Shown piece after piece: positions 5,238 through 5,679 of a stretch of 5,679 nucleotides of DNA. The notes beneath the pieces are model-generated. The model had not been told where the DNA came from. It did not search any database and saw only the letters and a list, made by a program, of their open reading frames with translations. The DNA comes from an uncultured Collinsella sp. (lineage in GTDB: Bacteria > Actinomycetota > Coriobacteriia > Coriobacteriales > Coriobacteriaceae): contig CAUAGV010000119.1 of NCBI GenBank assembly GCA_958428675.1, positions 1 to 5,679 on the forward strand, in the 5' to 3' direction. Numbering within the stretch: position 1 is the first letter of the stretch; every line of letters starts with the position of its first letter. A program made the translations under genes and the position numbers.

Positions 5238-5243
5238 TATCAT
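5238..5243 (+). promoter_or_regulatory. Possible -10 box for the last gene
   Basis: TATCAT, preceded by GGGG, lies 47 bp before the ATG at 5291 and just beyond the terminator. No clear -35 is visible. A promoter is expected here because the terminator isolates this gene from the one before. Confidence 0.35.
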
Positions 5244-5290
5244 GGATGGGAAAAGCCGATAGCGGCAGAGACCGAGAAAGGTGACCACTT

Positions 5291-5679
5291 ATGGCAGACG
5301 TCGACAACAGGAACCGTAACCGCAGGTCCAACCGAGCGGGTCAGCCCAATCCCAAGCGCGAGGCCCGTGCCAAGGCCGCCGAGCGTCACGTGGCAACTGT
5401 GTCCGAAGCGTGCGCCAAGGATATCGAGCGTTCGCTTGCCGGTGTTCGCGAGTTTGACGGTATGCCTGCCGGCTTTGTCTCGGCGATGAAGGCCAAGGTT
5501 CAGAGTGCTGTGGCCACCGAAGAACAGGTTGCCGAGGAGTCTGAGGCCGCCGAGGCCGAGACCGCTGAGGTTGCGTCCGCCGAGACCGAGGTTACGGCCG
5601 AGCCTGCACACGCAGAGGAGGCCACGGAGACCGAGTCCGCGCCTGCCGCCGAGGAGCCCGCTCCGGTCCTGCCCGAGGT
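5291..5679 (+). CDS. Uncharacterised protein, N-terminal 129 residues (runs off the window)
   Basis: The frame is open from the ATG at 5291 to the right edge, without a stop. AAAGGTGA lies upstream of the ATG at usual spacing. Residues 1-35 are basic and polar (MADVDNRNRNRRSNR, then KREARAKAAER). Residues 36-72 look like an ordered helical segment (SEACAKDIERSLAGVREFDG, then MPAGFVSAMKAKV). From about 73 to 129 it is acidic and low complexity, Ala/Glu/Thr/Pro-rich, with repeated AEE/ETE-type units, probably a disordered linker before a downstream domain. Coding is supported by strong GC third-position bias and consistent codon use. I do not recognise the family. The DIERSLAGVREFDG stretch faintly recalls the N-terminus of TIGR02452/DUF2263 (PARG-like) proteins; that is a guess, since any catalytic part lies outside. 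It could equally be a nucleic-acid-binding or division protein with a charged linker. Confidence 0.8.
   Translation, partial: MADVDNRNRNRRSNRAGQPNPKREARAKAAERHVATVSEACAKDIERSLAGVREFDGMPAGFVSAMKAKVQSAVATEEQVAEESEAAEAETAEVASAETEVTAEPAHAEEATETESAPAAEEPAPVLPE

Overview
The window is ordinary bacterial chromosome of moderately high GC. It reads like a Gram-positive actinobacterium, most likely a gut Coriobacteriia of the Collinsella type. That placement is inference from the adjacent YggT-DivIVA pair, the Ala/Pro/Glu-rich protein style, GC-ending codons in most genes, and the PiT subtype (HGAQDGQK). No rRNA or tRNA is present to fix the taxonomy.

Layout, left to right. (1) Positions 3-981, plus strand: the 3' end of a YggT/YlmG membrane protein gene and a complete DivIVA-domain gene, the end of a division/cell-envelope cluster, closed by a strong intrinsic terminator. 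(2) 1148-1678, minus strand: a small nitroreductase converging on divIVA, with its own minus-strand terminator. The two terminators lie back to back between the genes. (3) 1679-2043: a gene-free stretch whose right half holds two tandem copies (about 88 bp period) of a long hairpin element. The copies share a core, but their stem arms differ in sequence while remaining complementary. This is the most unusual object in the window. (4) 2044-3784, minus strand: a two-gene phosphate uptake operon, a PiT permease followed by a DUF47/PhoU-like protein. (5) 3785-4033: a divergent intergenic region. (6) 4034-4372, plus strand: a small conserved-looking protein of unknown function, whose promoter places the transcription start at or next to the ATG, suggesting a leaderless mRNA. 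(7) 4457-5152, plus strand: a seven-segment Bax inhibitor-1 (BI-1/YccA) family membrane protein, preceded by operator-like and attenuator-like inverted repeats and followed by a UUCG-loop terminator. (8) 5291 to the window end: the start of an unidentified gene with a basic N-terminus and an acidic Ala/Glu-rich stretch, open at the edge.

Functionally, YggT and DivIVA belong to polar growth and division. PiT and DUF47 form a phosphate import module. The nitroreductase, the 112-residue protein, the BI-1 protein and the last gene look like independent units. I see no CRISPR array, no transposase, no prophage gene and no clearly new multi-gene system. The hairpin repeats, the codon-usage break inside the nitroreductase gene and the leaderless gene are the items worth following.
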